This document shows, in pieces, positions 5,271 to 12,596 of a stretch of 14,727 nt of DNA (within the stretch, counting starts at the first letter, position 1; every line of letters begins with the position of its first letter). The notes under the pieces were generated by a model. The model searched no databases and was not told where the DNA came from. It saw nothing but the letters and a program-made list of their open reading frames with translations. The DNA lies in the NCBI RefSeq assembly GCF_016785185.1, contig NZ_JAEKDY010000089.1. The stretch is one strand, 5' to 3'. The DNA comes from Heyndrickxia sporothermodurans. GTDB lineage: Bacteria; Bacillota; Bacilli; Bacillales; Bacillaceae_C. The position numbers and the translations under genes were made by a program.

Positions 5271-6321
5271 TTGTCTTTTTAACTATGTTTCCACGGATTG
5301 TAATTTTTCCTTGGAGCTCTAGGTCGAAGAGTTCATTCATGAGGTCTTCGTTATTCATATTCAATTGCAATGCAAGTTTTGGTATCGAGGTTGCTGTTGT
5401 GAGAATGGAGAGAATTGGATGTGATCGTAGTTTCTGAATAAGATTTTGCTCATAAAGTATTGGCAAATTTTTTACTGCATCCAGACTTTCGATTCCTAAA
5501 AAGGGGATTGCTCCTTGTTCAAGTAGTTGGTTTGTTCCAACTCCTTCTTTCACATAAAGTTGATTAGGAACAGCCAAAATCCTTCTTCCATGATTTCTTG
5601 CAAACTGCGCTGTCCATAGAGCCCCGCTGTTTTTACCTGCTTCTACTATAATCACTTCGGTTGACCATGCACTAATTAATGCATTTCTTTGCAGGAAATG
5701 TTTGGGCTTTGGTAATGTTCCCGGAGGGTATTGTGAGAGGATTATTCCGGATTCTAAAATTTTATCATAGAGTCTACGTTGTTCTTTTGGATAGCAAACA
5801 TCCACTCCACCCCCTAGAAAGATAATCGGATATCCTCCCTCCTTTACACATGCCGCATGTACATAGCTATCTATTCCCTTTGCAAATCCACTCACGATTG
5901 GAATATTTAAATACGCAAGCTTTTCTCCAAGCTCCTCAGCCACATTTCTTCCATATGTTGTACACCTTCTAGAACCAATGACTGCGATTGCTGTTTCGTA
6001 CTTTTTGAAATTTCCTTTATAGTATAAAATGACAGGAGATTCTTTACACTCCTTTGCTAGAATAGGGTAAAAACGATCATGAATGGTTAACAGTTTAATA
6101 TCATTTTGTTGCATCCGATTGATTATTAATTCTGATTCGTTCAAACTTTTACTATTAATAATCGCAGAAATGGCTGTTTTTCTTATCCCTTTTATATTTC
6201 TTAATTCTTCTTCTGTTGCATCATAAATTCTTTTAGGTGTTTGAAAATGGTTGATTAACTTTTTTTGAGTAATAGGTCCGACATTTTTCAACAAGCTTAA
6301 CCAAATCCAAAATATTTCCAT
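5260..6321 (-). CDS. dprA: DNA-processing protein DprA (Smf family)
   Basis: DprA binds incoming single-stranded DNA in the cytoplasm during transformation and loads RecA. The 353-residue product has an N-terminal helix-hairpin-helix part (about 5-60), a Rossmann-fold DprA domain (about 75-280) and a C-terminal winged helix (about 290-350). Visible motifs: GSRRCTTYG (116-124), SGFAKGID (144-151), GGGVDVCYP (170-178), EAGKNSGAL (227-235) and VGTNQLL (261-267). Departures from the common pattern: RNALIS (212-217) where RNRII(A/S) is usual, and VPN (251-253) where VPG is usual. The gene starts 3 bp after comM, so the two are probably co-translated. The usual Bacillus downstream gene topA is absent; a REP element and the RAYT follow instead. 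It may be a second or relocated copy. Confidence 0.9.
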   Translation of the reverse strand: MEIFWIWLSLLKNVGPITQKKLINHFQTPKRIYDATEEELRNIKGIRKTAISAIINSKSLNESELIINRMQQNDIKLLTIHDRFYPILAKECKESPVILYYKGNFKKYETAIAVIGSRRCTTYGRNVAEELGEKLAYLNIPIVSGFAKGIDSYVHAACVKEGGYPIIFLGGGVDVCYPKEQRRLYDKILESGIILSQYPPGTLPKPKHFLQRNALISAWSTEVIIVEAGKNSGALWTAQFARNHGRRILAVPNQLYVKEGVGTNQLLEQGAIPFLGIESLDAVKNLPILYEQNLIQKLRSHPILSILTTATSIPKLALQLNMNNEDLMNELFDLELQGKITIRGNIVKKTNGK

Positions 6322-6324
6322 TTT

Positions 6325-7863
6325 CTATATTTTACCCCCAATAAATGTTTGGTCCTCTTTTTCCATATCACGGCTTTGTAAGCTTTTTCTTATATGTGAA
6401 ATACGAATATTCTCTTCCCCCTCTATATCAGCAATGGTTCTTGCAACTTTGATAAATTTATGAATGGCACGTCCACTATAATAATAACGTTTGGCCGCTT
6501 GACGAAGTAGGTTTTTTGACTCTTTATCAAGCTGACAAAATGTTTGGATTAAAGAAGGAGTCAGCTGGGCATTACAATTAATCAATGGGATGTTTTTATA
6601 CCGTTCCTGTTGGATTTTTCTTGCCTGCTCAACTATTTTTCGGAGTTCACTAGAACTTTTCCCTTTCGTTTTGTTTTCAAAAAAATCAACCATGCCAACG
6701 TATTTTTGAATATCCATCCTATCCAAAATTGGACCAGATAATTTTTGCCGGTATTTAAATATTTCATAATCTGTACATTTGCATCGATTTTGACCAAAAA
6801 ACCCACATGGACAAGGGTTCATCGCACCAACAAGCATAAAATTGGCTGGATAGGTATGGGTTCCCCACACACGTGAGATTGTAACTGTTTTATCTTCTAA
6901 TGGCTGCCTTAATGAATCTAATGTCTTTCTACTAAATTCCCCCAATTCATCTAAAAACAAAACTCCATGATGGGCTAGTGATATTTCACCAGGCTTAGCA
7001 AAAGGACCACCGCCTATAATCGAATTCGTTGATGCATTATGGTGAGGAGCTCTAAAGGGTCTTTCCGTCATCATTCGATTACTATTCTTTAATAAATTTG
7101 CAACACTGTAAATTTTCATTACTTCCAATGACTCTTCTTCTGATAAGGAAGGTAAAATAGTGGGAATTCGCTTAGCTATCATTGACTTGCCGCATCCTGG
7201 CGGGCCAATCATAAGAAAATTATGACCGCCTGCCGCGGCAATAGTAATGAAATTGATCAACCATTCTTGTCCTTTTACATCTTGGAAATCTAATGATGTA
7301 TCTGAAGATTGGGAGTCTACTAAATCTAAGGAGTCATCTATTGTTGGTGGTGAATCATTATTGAGGAGGGAAATAACTTCTGTTAATGTATTACATCCGT
7401 AAACATCGATCCCTTTTACTAATTTCGATTCCTTAACATTTTCTTTTGCTACTATCAATTTTGTAATGTTCTCTTCCTTTGCCTTCATTGCCATTGGCAA
7501 AATTCCCGAAACAGGGCGGATGGAAGAATTTAATGAGAGCTCGCCGATGAAACCTGTCTGTTTTATTTGCTTTGCTTTAATTTGATTCGTTCGAAGGAGT
7601 AGACCAATCGCCATTGCTAAATCAAAATGAGTACCGGTTTTTTTCATATCAGAAGGTGCCAAATTAAAAATAACTCGTTGCAGAGGGAAGTGATAATTAG
7701 CGTGCATGATAGCTGCTTCCAGCCTCTCCCTAGCTTCCTTAATCGCCTTATCTCCTAATCCTACAATAGACACTGAAGGCGTACCGATAAGAACATCAGT
7801 CTCTACTTCAACGACATTCCCCTCAACCCCTGATAATGTAAAAGTATATACTGTAGAAGCCAT
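6325..7863 (-). CDS. comM: ComM/YifB family Mg-chelatase-like AAA+ ATPase
   Basis: ComM is a hexameric helicase shown in Vibrio to drive branch migration so that taken-up DNA integrates. This 512-residue protein has the full architecture: an N-terminal ChlI/Lon-like domain (about 1-165, with SIVGLGDKAIKEARER and FNLAPSDMKKTGTHFDLA), then the Mg-chelatase AAA+ core with Walker A GPPGCGKS (220-227), Walker B VLFLDE (301-306), a sensor region GAMNPCPCG (346-354) with the nearby cysteine set C351, C353, C361 and C363, and LDRMD (380-384), followed by a C-terminal helical domain. Nothing is missing. The start has AAGGAG 7-8 nt upstream. It is the first gene of a comM-dprA operon, divergent from the secreted MBL gene across 425 bp. 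No clear ComK box was found. Confidence 0.93.
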   Translation of the reverse strand: MASTVYTFTLSGVEGNVVEVETDVLIGTPSVSIVGLGDKAIKEARERLEAAIMHANYHFPLQRVIFNLAPSDMKKTGTHFDLAMAIGLLLRTNQIKAKQIKQTGFIGELSLNSSIRPVSGILPMAMKAKEENITKLIVAKENVKESKLVKGIDVYGCNTLTEVISLLNNDSPPTIDDSLDLVDSQSSDTSLDFQDVKGQEWLINFITIAAAGGHNFLMIGPPGCGKSMIAKRIPTILPSLSEEESLEVMKIYSVANLLKNSNRMMTERPFRAPHHNASTNSIIGGGPFAKPGEISLAHHGVLFLDELGEFSRKTLDSLRQPLEDKTVTISRVWGTHTYPANFMLVGAMNPCPCGFFGQNRCKCTDYEIFKYRQKLSGPILDRMDIQKYVGMVDFFENKTKGKSSSELRKIVEQARKIQQERYKNIPLINCNAQLTPSLIQTFCQLDKESKNLLRQAAKRYYYSGRAIHKFIKVARTIADIEGEENIRISHIRKSLQSRDMEKEDQTFIGGKI

Positions 7864-7959
7864 TTTTCATCTCCTTATAAAATAATGATTTTAAGTAGAA
7901 AAGACAAAACACATTGGGATAACAATTATGAATATTTGATTTTAAGAGGATACAAATAA

Positions 7960-8082
7960 GTGACATGTAACTGGATAGATAACATAAGGATAGAGGGGGT
8001 TACAAAGATTAAAGAGTTTATAAAGATTATAGAAATTAAAGAGAAGACGTCCACCTTAAAACCTTTCGACAAAAACTACTAA
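7960..8082 (+). CDS. possible 40-aa small protein
   Basis: GTG at 7960 follows AAGAGGAT with 8 nt spacing and opens a 40-codon frame to TAA at 8080-8082. The product is lysine- and isoleucine-rich with a helical look (VTKIKEFIKIIEIKEK). No family is recognised. AT-rich sequence makes such frames common, so the ribosome site is the only real support. Confidence 0.2.
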   Translation: MTCNWIDNIRIEGVTKIKEFIKIIEIKEKTSTLKPFDKNY

Positions 8083-8132
8083 AACCCTTCAAAACTTTAA
8101 AAAAAATTCTGCTTCCCTCTAACAAATTCATC

Positions 8133-8172
8133 GATTAAAATGTGAAAAACTACACATAGTGTCAGGTACCGT
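8133..8172 (+). repeat. left copy of a 40-bp direct repeat with REP core
   Basis: It matches 9661-9700 at 37 of 40 positions and ends in GTGTCAGGTACCGT. Together the two copies bracket the MBL and DUF3006 genes. The last 18 bases are also identical to 3360-3377. Confidence 0.8.
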
Positions 8173-8288
8173 CATTGGAAAATTCAGCTTTTAAGTCAAT
8201 TTAGGGTTTTTTGTCATTTTCAGATTTTTCGCCAAAACTTCTTCCATCTTAACTTAAATGGTGGTAAATTATTGAAGGAGGCGAAACT

Positions 8289-9437
8289 ATGAAAATACAA
8301 AAAGTAGTTATTAGTTTTATTTTATTACTTTCCTTTGCTCTTTTCCCTAGCACGACCCATGGGGCAAGTAAGGATCTTTATGTTCATTTTATTAATGTTG
8401 GACAGGGCGATAGTATCTATATTAAGACGCCTAAGGGTGATGATATCTTAATTGATGGAGGAAATCGTGACGGCAGTGATGTTGTAGCTTATTTAAAAAA
8501 ACAAAAAGTAAAGGATATTGAAGTAATGATATCCACTCATCCTGATGCAGACCATATAGGTGGACTCGATGAAGTACTAAAAGCATTTAAAGTGAAGTCA
8601 GTATATGCACCAAAAGTAAGCCATACAACAAAGGCATTTAAAGAATTTTTAACGGCTGTTAAGCATGAGGGGCTAAAAATTAAATCTGCTACTAAAGGGG
8701 TCTCACTCCCTATTAAAGGTGTATCAGCAAAATTTATTGCACCAGTAAAAACCTATAGCAAAAGTGATTTAAATGATTGGAGTGCTGTTTTAAAACTTAC
8801 ATACGGAAAAAAATCATTTATATTTACAGGTGACGCCGAAATAAAATCCGAAACAGATATGATTCATTCAAAGCAATCGTTAAGAGCAGATGTATTGAAG
8901 GTAGGACACCACGGGGCAAGCACATCCACTAGTACGGCATTTTTAAAAGCTGTTCACCCAACCTATGCTGTTATTTCTGTTGGAAAAGGAAATCACTATG
9001 GACATCCAACATCCACTGTTCTAAATCGATTAAACAGCAATAAAGTGAAAGTATTTCGAACTGATAAACAAGGAACAATCATTGCAAAAACGGATGGAAA
9101 GTCTCTCTCTTTTAACACCAAACCGGTTAGTTCAACGTCTAGTGTGTCCAAATCTAGTAAAAAAGGGAAAGCTTCCTATAAGTTATCTGCAAAATTAGAT
9201 AAAACAAGACCAAAGCAATACAGTACGGTACATTTAACTGTAAAGGGTATTCCGAGCGGTACATACAAAGCTGTATTTCATTATAAAAGTAAAGACACCA
9301 TTTATAATGGAAAAATCGGAAAGCCCCTTCCTGTAAAAATTAGCCGTGCATCTACAAGTTTTCGAGTAAAAATTGATGTAACCGCAAAATATAAAGGGAA
9401 ATCATATAAAACGCAAACTTCATTTATTCCTAAATAA
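8289..9437 (+). CDS. secreted ComEC/Rec2-like MBL-fold hydrolase
   Basis: The 382-residue protein has a Sec signal (residues 1 to about 26, ending THGAS) and then a metallo-beta-lactamase domain like the C-terminal part of ComEC. Metal-site motifs: HPDADH (84-89), TGDAE (180-184), VGHHGA (205-210) and a late HYGHP (236-240). ComEC's version is thought to degrade the non-entering DNA strand, so an extracellular nuclease or phosphoesterase is possible, but the substrate here is unknown. A Ser/Thr/Lys linker (about 278-293) leads to a C-terminal beta-rich domain (about 296-382), perhaps Ig-like. No ComEC membrane channel is present, so it is not ComEC itself. GAAGGAGG lies 7 nt before the start. 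It is followed after 13 bp by the DUF3006 gene, its usual partner. Confidence 0.88.
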   Translation: MKIQKVVISFILLLSFALFPSTTHGASKDLYVHFINVGQGDSIYIKTPKGDDILIDGGNRDGSDVVAYLKKQKVKDIEVMISTHPDADHIGGLDEVLKAFKVKSVYAPKVSHTTKAFKEFLTAVKHEGLKIKSATKGVSLPIKGVSAKFIAPVKTYSKSDLNDWSAVLKLTYGKKSFIFTGDAEIKSETDMIHSKQSLRADVLKVGHHGASTSTSTAFLKAVHPTYAVISVGKGNHYGHPTSTVLNRLNSNKVKVFRTDKQGTIIAKTDGKSLSFNTKPVSSTSSVSKSSKKGKASYKLSAKLDKTRPKQYSTVHLTVKGIPSGTYKAVFHYKSKDTIYNGKIGKPLPVKISRASTSFRVKIDVTAKYKGKSYKTQTSFIPK

Positions 9438-9450
9438 GGAAGGTTTTCAA

Positions 9451-9666
9451 ATGAAATATATTATTGACCGCTTTGAAGGTGAAATCGCTGTTTGTGAAAC
9501 AGAAGAAGGAAAAATGATTGAGATTGATAAACGTTCCATACCCGCAAAAGCTAAAATTGGCGACGTATTAATCCTAGTCAAAGGTCAGCTTGAAATTGAT
9601 CAAAAATCAACCCAACAAAGAAGAAAAGAAATCAAAAAACTTATGAACGAAGTCTGGGACGATTAA
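9451..9666 (+). CDS. DUF3006 family protein
   Basis: The 71-residue product matches the DUF3006 pattern: YIIDRFEGEIAVCE at the N-terminus, a small beta-barrel-like body with GDVL, and a charged helical tail (RRKEIKKLMNEVW, about 57-69). It has no signal or membrane segment and should be cytoplasmic. Members often lie directly after secreted ComEC-like MBL genes, as here with a 13-bp gap and an AAGGAAGG ribosome site, so the two are one operon. The biochemical role is unknown; from its position it might be an immunity or regulatory partner, which is inference only. The stop codon lies inside the right copy of the 40-bp repeat. Confidence 0.85.
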   Translation: MKYIIDRFEGEIAVCETEEGKMIEIDKRSIPAKAKIGDVLILVKGQLEIDQKSTQQRRKEIKKLMNEVWDD

Positions 9667-9700
9667 AATGTGAACAACTACACAAAGTGTCAGGCACCGT
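9661..9700 (+). repeat. right copy of the 40-bp direct repeat with REP core
   Basis: It overlaps the DUF3006 stop codon and differs from 8133-8172 at three positions. Its core is the GTGTCAGGCACC variant and forms the left arm of the hairpin at 9684-9742. Confidence 0.8.
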
Positions 9701-9742
9701 GGAAAACATAGTTGTTTGTCCATGAGCGGTGCCTGACACTTT
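9684..9742. terminator. REP-derived hairpin between convergent genes, likely bidirectional terminator
   Basis: A 16-bp perfect stem (9684-9699 with 9727-9742) is made of two inverted REP cores around a 27-nt loop. On the plus strand it ends in CACTTTTT (T-run); on the minus strand in CACTTTGTG (weaker). It lies 17 bp past the DUF3006 stop and 7 bp past the GH4 stop. AACAACTA (9673-9680) can also pair with TAGTTGTT (9709-9716), an alternative fold. Confidence 0.75.
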
Positions 9743-9749
9743 TTATGAT

Positions 9750-11078
9750 TTATGCTTTTATTGCTTGTGTGAATTGTGGCAGGTGTTGTTTATGTGCTTC
9801 TAGCATTTCGTCTAGTATTTGTTTGGCTATTTTGTCAGATGGGACAAGTGGATTTATTGTCATTGCTAATAAAGCCGTTTTGTAATCTCCCGTCACCGCA
9901 GCCTCTGCCGCAACACGTTCGAACGATTTAATTTGCTGGACAAGACCTCTTGCGGCAACTGGAATATCCCCAACTGAAATCGGTCTAGGACCATCTTTTG
10001 TGATGACACAGTTCACCTCAACAGCCGAATCAGCTGGAATACTTGCAATCGCTCCATTATTTCTTGTATTTACTGGCTGAATATCGCGTTTGTCATTATA
10101 GATTGAATTAATAAGGCTGCATGCTGCATCACTATAATAAGCACCACCGCGTTTTTCTAATTGTGGAGGCTTCATATCTAATTCAGGATTTTTATATAAT
10201 TCGAATAGATCCTTTTCTAACTTTTGAACGACTTCTGCTCTCGTACCAACAGTTTCTGCCGCTTCAAGCTCCTCCGTCAGCATTTCACCGGTTTTATAAT
10301 AATAACGATGATATCCACATGGAATAACCCCCAATGCTCGGATAAAATCAGGCTCCCATGCTAACCCGGATATATTTTTCATTGTCATTTCATTCTTAGG
10401 ATCAGCCATGCTGTCAATGACAGAATCTAGTATACTCACACCATCTAAATAAACATTTAAACCAAAAACCATGTGGTTCAAACCTGCAAAATCAACATGT
10501 ATGCGACTTGGATCGACTTCTAATACTTTTGCAATTCCCATTCTCATTCCGATTGGAACATTACACAAGCCTACAACTTTCTTAATATTACTGTAACGAA
10601 GTACCGCTTCTGTCACCATACCAGCAGGATTTGTAAAATTCACAAGCCATGCGTCGGGACATAACTCTTCAATATCTTTGCATATATCTAAAATGACTGG
10701 AATTGTTCGAAGTCCTTTAAATAATCCACCTGGACCATTTGTTTCCTGCCCAATGACATTGTATTTTAGTGGAATGCGTTCATCCTTTGCACGAGCGTCC
10801 AATGAGCCTACACGGAATTGTGTCGTTACAAAATCGGCATCTTTTAACGCTTCTCTCCGATCGAGTGTTAAATGAATTTCAATCGGAATTCCCGCTTTTT
10901 GAACCATACGCTTAGCCAAGTTTCCGATTATCTCCAGCTTTTCCTTTCCTTCCTCAATATCTACTAACCAGAGCTCCTGAACCGGAAGCTCATCATATCT
11001 TTTAATAAAACCCTCAATTAACTCCGGAGTATAACTAGATCCTCCACCAATCGTTACAATTTTTATCCCTTTAGTCAT
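9750..11078 (-). CDS. licH: GH4 6-phospho-beta-glucosidase
   Basis: The 442 residues equal, from memory, the length of Bacillus LicH. Family 4 enzymes cleave 6-phospho-beta-glucosides by an NAD+- and divalent-metal-dependent oxidation-elimination mechanism, giving glucose-6-phosphate plus the aglycone or glucose. Seen here: a dinucleotide-binding loop TIGGGSSYTPEL (9-20), NFTNPAGMVTEA (147-158), the metal-site motif GLCNVPIG with Cys172, and GLNHM with His202. All expected elements are present. It is the last gene of the operon, 51 bp after the IIA gene, with AGAGGAGG 5 nt before its start, and it ends at the REP-derived hairpin. It processes the phosphosugar made by the PTS or by the ROK kinase of the same operon. 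Confidence 0.92.
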   Translation of the reverse strand: MTKGIKIVTIGGGSSYTPELIEGFIKRYDELPVQELWLVDIEEGKEKLEIIGNLAKRMVQKAGIPIEIHLTLDRREALKDADFVTTQFRVGSLDARAKDERIPLKYNVIGQETNGPGGLFKGLRTIPVILDICKDIEELCPDAWLVNFTNPAGMVTEAVLRYSNIKKVVGLCNVPIGMRMGIAKVLEVDPSRIHVDFAGLNHMVFGLNVYLDGVSILDSVIDSMADPKNEMTMKNISGLAWEPDFIRALGVIPCGYHRYYYKTGEMLTEELEAAETVGTRAEVVQKLEKDLFELYKNPELDMKPPQLEKRGGAYYSDAACSLINSIYNDKRDIQPVNTRNNGAIASIPADSAVEVNCVITKDGPRPISVGDIPVAARGLVQQIKSFERVAAEAAVTGDYKTALLAMTINPLVPSDKIAKQILDEMLEAHKQHLPQFTQAIKA

Positions 11079-11129
11079 GTCTGCCTCCTCTAGATTATGA
11101 AAGATTCTAATTTTAAATGTGATAGTTAA

Positions 11130-11477
11130 TTATTTCACTACTGAATTTTTGCTAATTTCACCTTTCAAATAATGAATATCTTTATACATTCGAATCATTT
11201 CTTTTACTAAATCATTTATTGTTTCGACACTCATCATTTGATCCTCCGCGTGCATGATGAGTAGCGAAAAAGTAAGGTTATTCCCTGATGCTTCTTCTTG
11301 AATGAGCTGATGATGTGCTTTATGCCCCTCCGTTAAATACTGGAGGGATTCTTTCAACTTGTTCTCAGCTTCTTCATATCGACCTTCTCTTGCAGCATAT
11401 AATGCTTCCATTACTAAACTTTTTGCTGTTCCCGCATTACTAATAATATTAAAAGCAACTAACTCCATTCCTTCCAT
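11130..11477 (-). CDS. licA: PTS lactose/cellobiose-family IIA component
   Basis: The 115-residue all-helical cytoplasmic protein accepts phosphate from HPr~P and passes it to the IIB protein. The phosphorylated histidine is His76 in LLIMHAEDQMM, matching HAQDHLM of LacA, with Asp79 as the trimer metal ligand of the family. The N-terminal part (AFNIISNAGTAKSL, 8-21) is also typical. The start at 11477 is preceded by AAAGGGGG at 9 nt; an out-of-frame ATG lies 4 nt earlier. It is separated from the upstream ROK gene by 179 bp holding a dispersed-repeat fragment, but is followed closely by the GH4 gene. Confidence 0.9.
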   Translation of the reverse strand: MEGMELVAFNIISNAGTAKSLVMEALYAAREGRYEEAENKLKESLQYLTEGHKAHHQLIQEEASGNNLTFSLLIMHAEDQMMSVETINDLVKEMIRMYKDIHYLKGEISKNSVVK

Positions 11478-11547
11478 CCATTTATTCCCCCTTTCTTTCT
11501 ATTAAAATGGAAATCTTTCAAATAGGAGCTATATCCTTGTCTGTTAA

Positions 11548-11612
11548 GTTCCGCTCCAGGTTCTCGCTTTCCGTGAGAGATTCGGGAGCCTCCTCGCAGC
11601 TTCCGCTCCAAT
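11548..11612. repeat. GC-richer dispersed-repeat fragment inside the operon
   Basis: This stretch is clearly richer in G+C than its surroundings. TTCCGCTCCA occurs at both ends (11549-11558 and 11601-11610), with TCGCTTTCCG and GAGCCTCCTCG between. From memory it resembles a shortened copy of an intergenic repeat common in Bacillaceae (CGCTTTCCGCGGGC...GAGCCTCCTCG). It separates the ROK and IIA genes and could fold or affect processing there. Confidence 0.55.
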
Positions 11613-11656
11613 CTATGTGATTTAACCAAAAACTATAAATGCCTCAAATAAAGTAC

Positions 11657-12553
11657 CTATTCTGTTAATAATTGGTACGTTTCAAAATGATGATATAAAG
11701 CACCGAGTACACCTGCATCATTCTTTAAATAGCAGCATTCAATTGGTACCTCTCCTCGATATGAAGGGAGCCGCTGGATGCGCCATGTTAGTTCATTTAT
11801 TAAATCATCCCTTTGGCTAATGGCTCCGCCTAGGAGAATCTTGTTCGGATTAAAGAGAAAAAATAGATTGTAAATTGCAATAGAAAGGCTATCATAAAAC
11901 TGGTTCACCTCATGCAATGCATGGGGGTCTCCCTTCTCATATGCCTCAAATACATCTAATCCTGACACCTCTTCAACAGCAACTCCTTTATAATGGGCAA
12001 ATCGTTCACGCAATCCCCACAACCCGCCAGTACTGCTTAATGTGCATCTTCCTACAGTATTATTTTGCAAACCATTAGTTATCATATAACCAAATTCCCC
12101 AGCCATATAAGATGATCCACGGTATAATTGATTATTCAAGTAACAAGCGCCGCCTATCCCTGTGCCAATTGTCATACATAAAAAATCCGTTTCATGCTGT
12201 GCATTTCCCTTCCACTTTTCGGCTAAGGCAACACAATTCACATCATTTTCGACACTGACTGGCAATTGTAACTCTTTTTCTAAATAATCCTTAATATTAA
12301 ATTGATTAAAATCTGAAATGGCTCCTCCCACCTCAATAAATCCACTATTTACATTGACAAATCCCGGAACACTTAACGCTATTCCTGAAAGTTGAACGTG
12401 CTCGTTTGTAATTTCTATTAAACGATTTAGGATTGATTGACCGGAATATCGATTTGTTGGGAACTTTCCTTTTTGAAGGAAAGTCCCATTTTCATCTAGC
12501 ACTGCATACTTAGTATCTGTGCCACCGATATCAAAAGAAATATATTGTTTCAA
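11657..12553 (-). CDS. bglK: ROK-family sugar kinase, beta-glucoside kinase (BglK) type
   Basis: The 298-residue protein has the ROK sugar-kinase core: phosphate-1 loop DIGGTDTK (8-15), catalytic Asp104 in VENDVNC, phosphate-2 loop TIGTGIGG (128-135) and Glu153 in GEFGYM. The ROK zinc motif (HxGx..CxCGxxGCxE) is absent, with Tyr in place of the zinc-binding His, and there is no N-terminal DNA-binding domain, so it is an enzyme and not a NagC/XylR-type repressor. Length and context match beta-glucoside kinases (Klebsiella BglK, as I recall 297 aa), which use ATP to make 6-phospho-beta-glucosides; glucokinase activity is the alternative. The start is TTG (12551-12553) with GAGGTG 7 nt upstream. 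It lies 43 bp after the 78-aa gene. Confidence 0.82.
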   Translation of the reverse strand: MKQYISFDIGGTDTKYAVLDENGTFLQKGKFPTNRYSGQSILNRLIEITNEHVQLSGIALSVPGFVNVNSGFIEVGGAISDFNQFNIKDYLEKELQLPVSVENDVNCVALAEKWKGNAQHETDFLCMTIGTGIGGACYLNNQLYRGSSYMAGEFGYMITNGLQNNTVGRCTLSSTGGLWGLRERFAHYKGVAVEEVSGLDVFEAYEKGDPHALHEVNQFYDSLSIAIYNLFFLFNPNKILLGGAISQRDDLINELTWRIQRLPSYRGEVPIECCYLKNDAGVLGALYHHFETYQLLTE

Positions 12554-12596
12554 AAAGCAACACCTCGTTTTTCATGGCATTTTTTTGTTAAACATA

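Larger units (their letters stand above)
7864..8288. other. 425-bp divergent intergenic region
   Basis: It lies between comM (leftward) and the MBL gene (rightward) and must contain both promoters, but no clear -35/-10 pair was found. It holds a doubtful 40-aa ORF (7960-8082) and one arm of the 40-bp direct repeat (8133-8172). TGATTTTAAG occurs twice (7887 and 7938), next to AT-rich stretches. Confidence 0.5.

Noticed and set aside
7877..7943. ComK boxes upstream of comM
   Set aside because: AAAA-N6-TTTT at 7879-7892 has the wrong spacing, the second candidate (7931-7943) has a mismatch, and the 38-bp gap between them fits none of the known ComK spacings.
8211..8275. Sigma-A promoter for the secreted MBL gene (TTGTCA or extended -10 TGGTAAATT)
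   Set aside because: TTGTCA has no -10 at proper spacing, and the extended -10 would place the start inside the ribosome-binding site.
581..9742. Recurrent GTGTCAGG(T/C)ACC sequences as a CRISPR-like array
   Set aside because: The copies are kilobases apart, in both orientations, often as hairpins, without regular spacers or cas genes. They fit REP elements.
11962..11972. A further REP core inside the ROK gene (CCTGACACC)
   Set aside because: It is a 9-10 base match within conserved coding sequence (VSGLD) with no flanking similarity, so chance is enough.
11657..12553. ROK protein as a transcriptional repressor of the operon
   Set aside because: There is no N-terminal winged-helix domain; the protein begins directly with the ATP-binding DIGGT motif, so it is a kinase.
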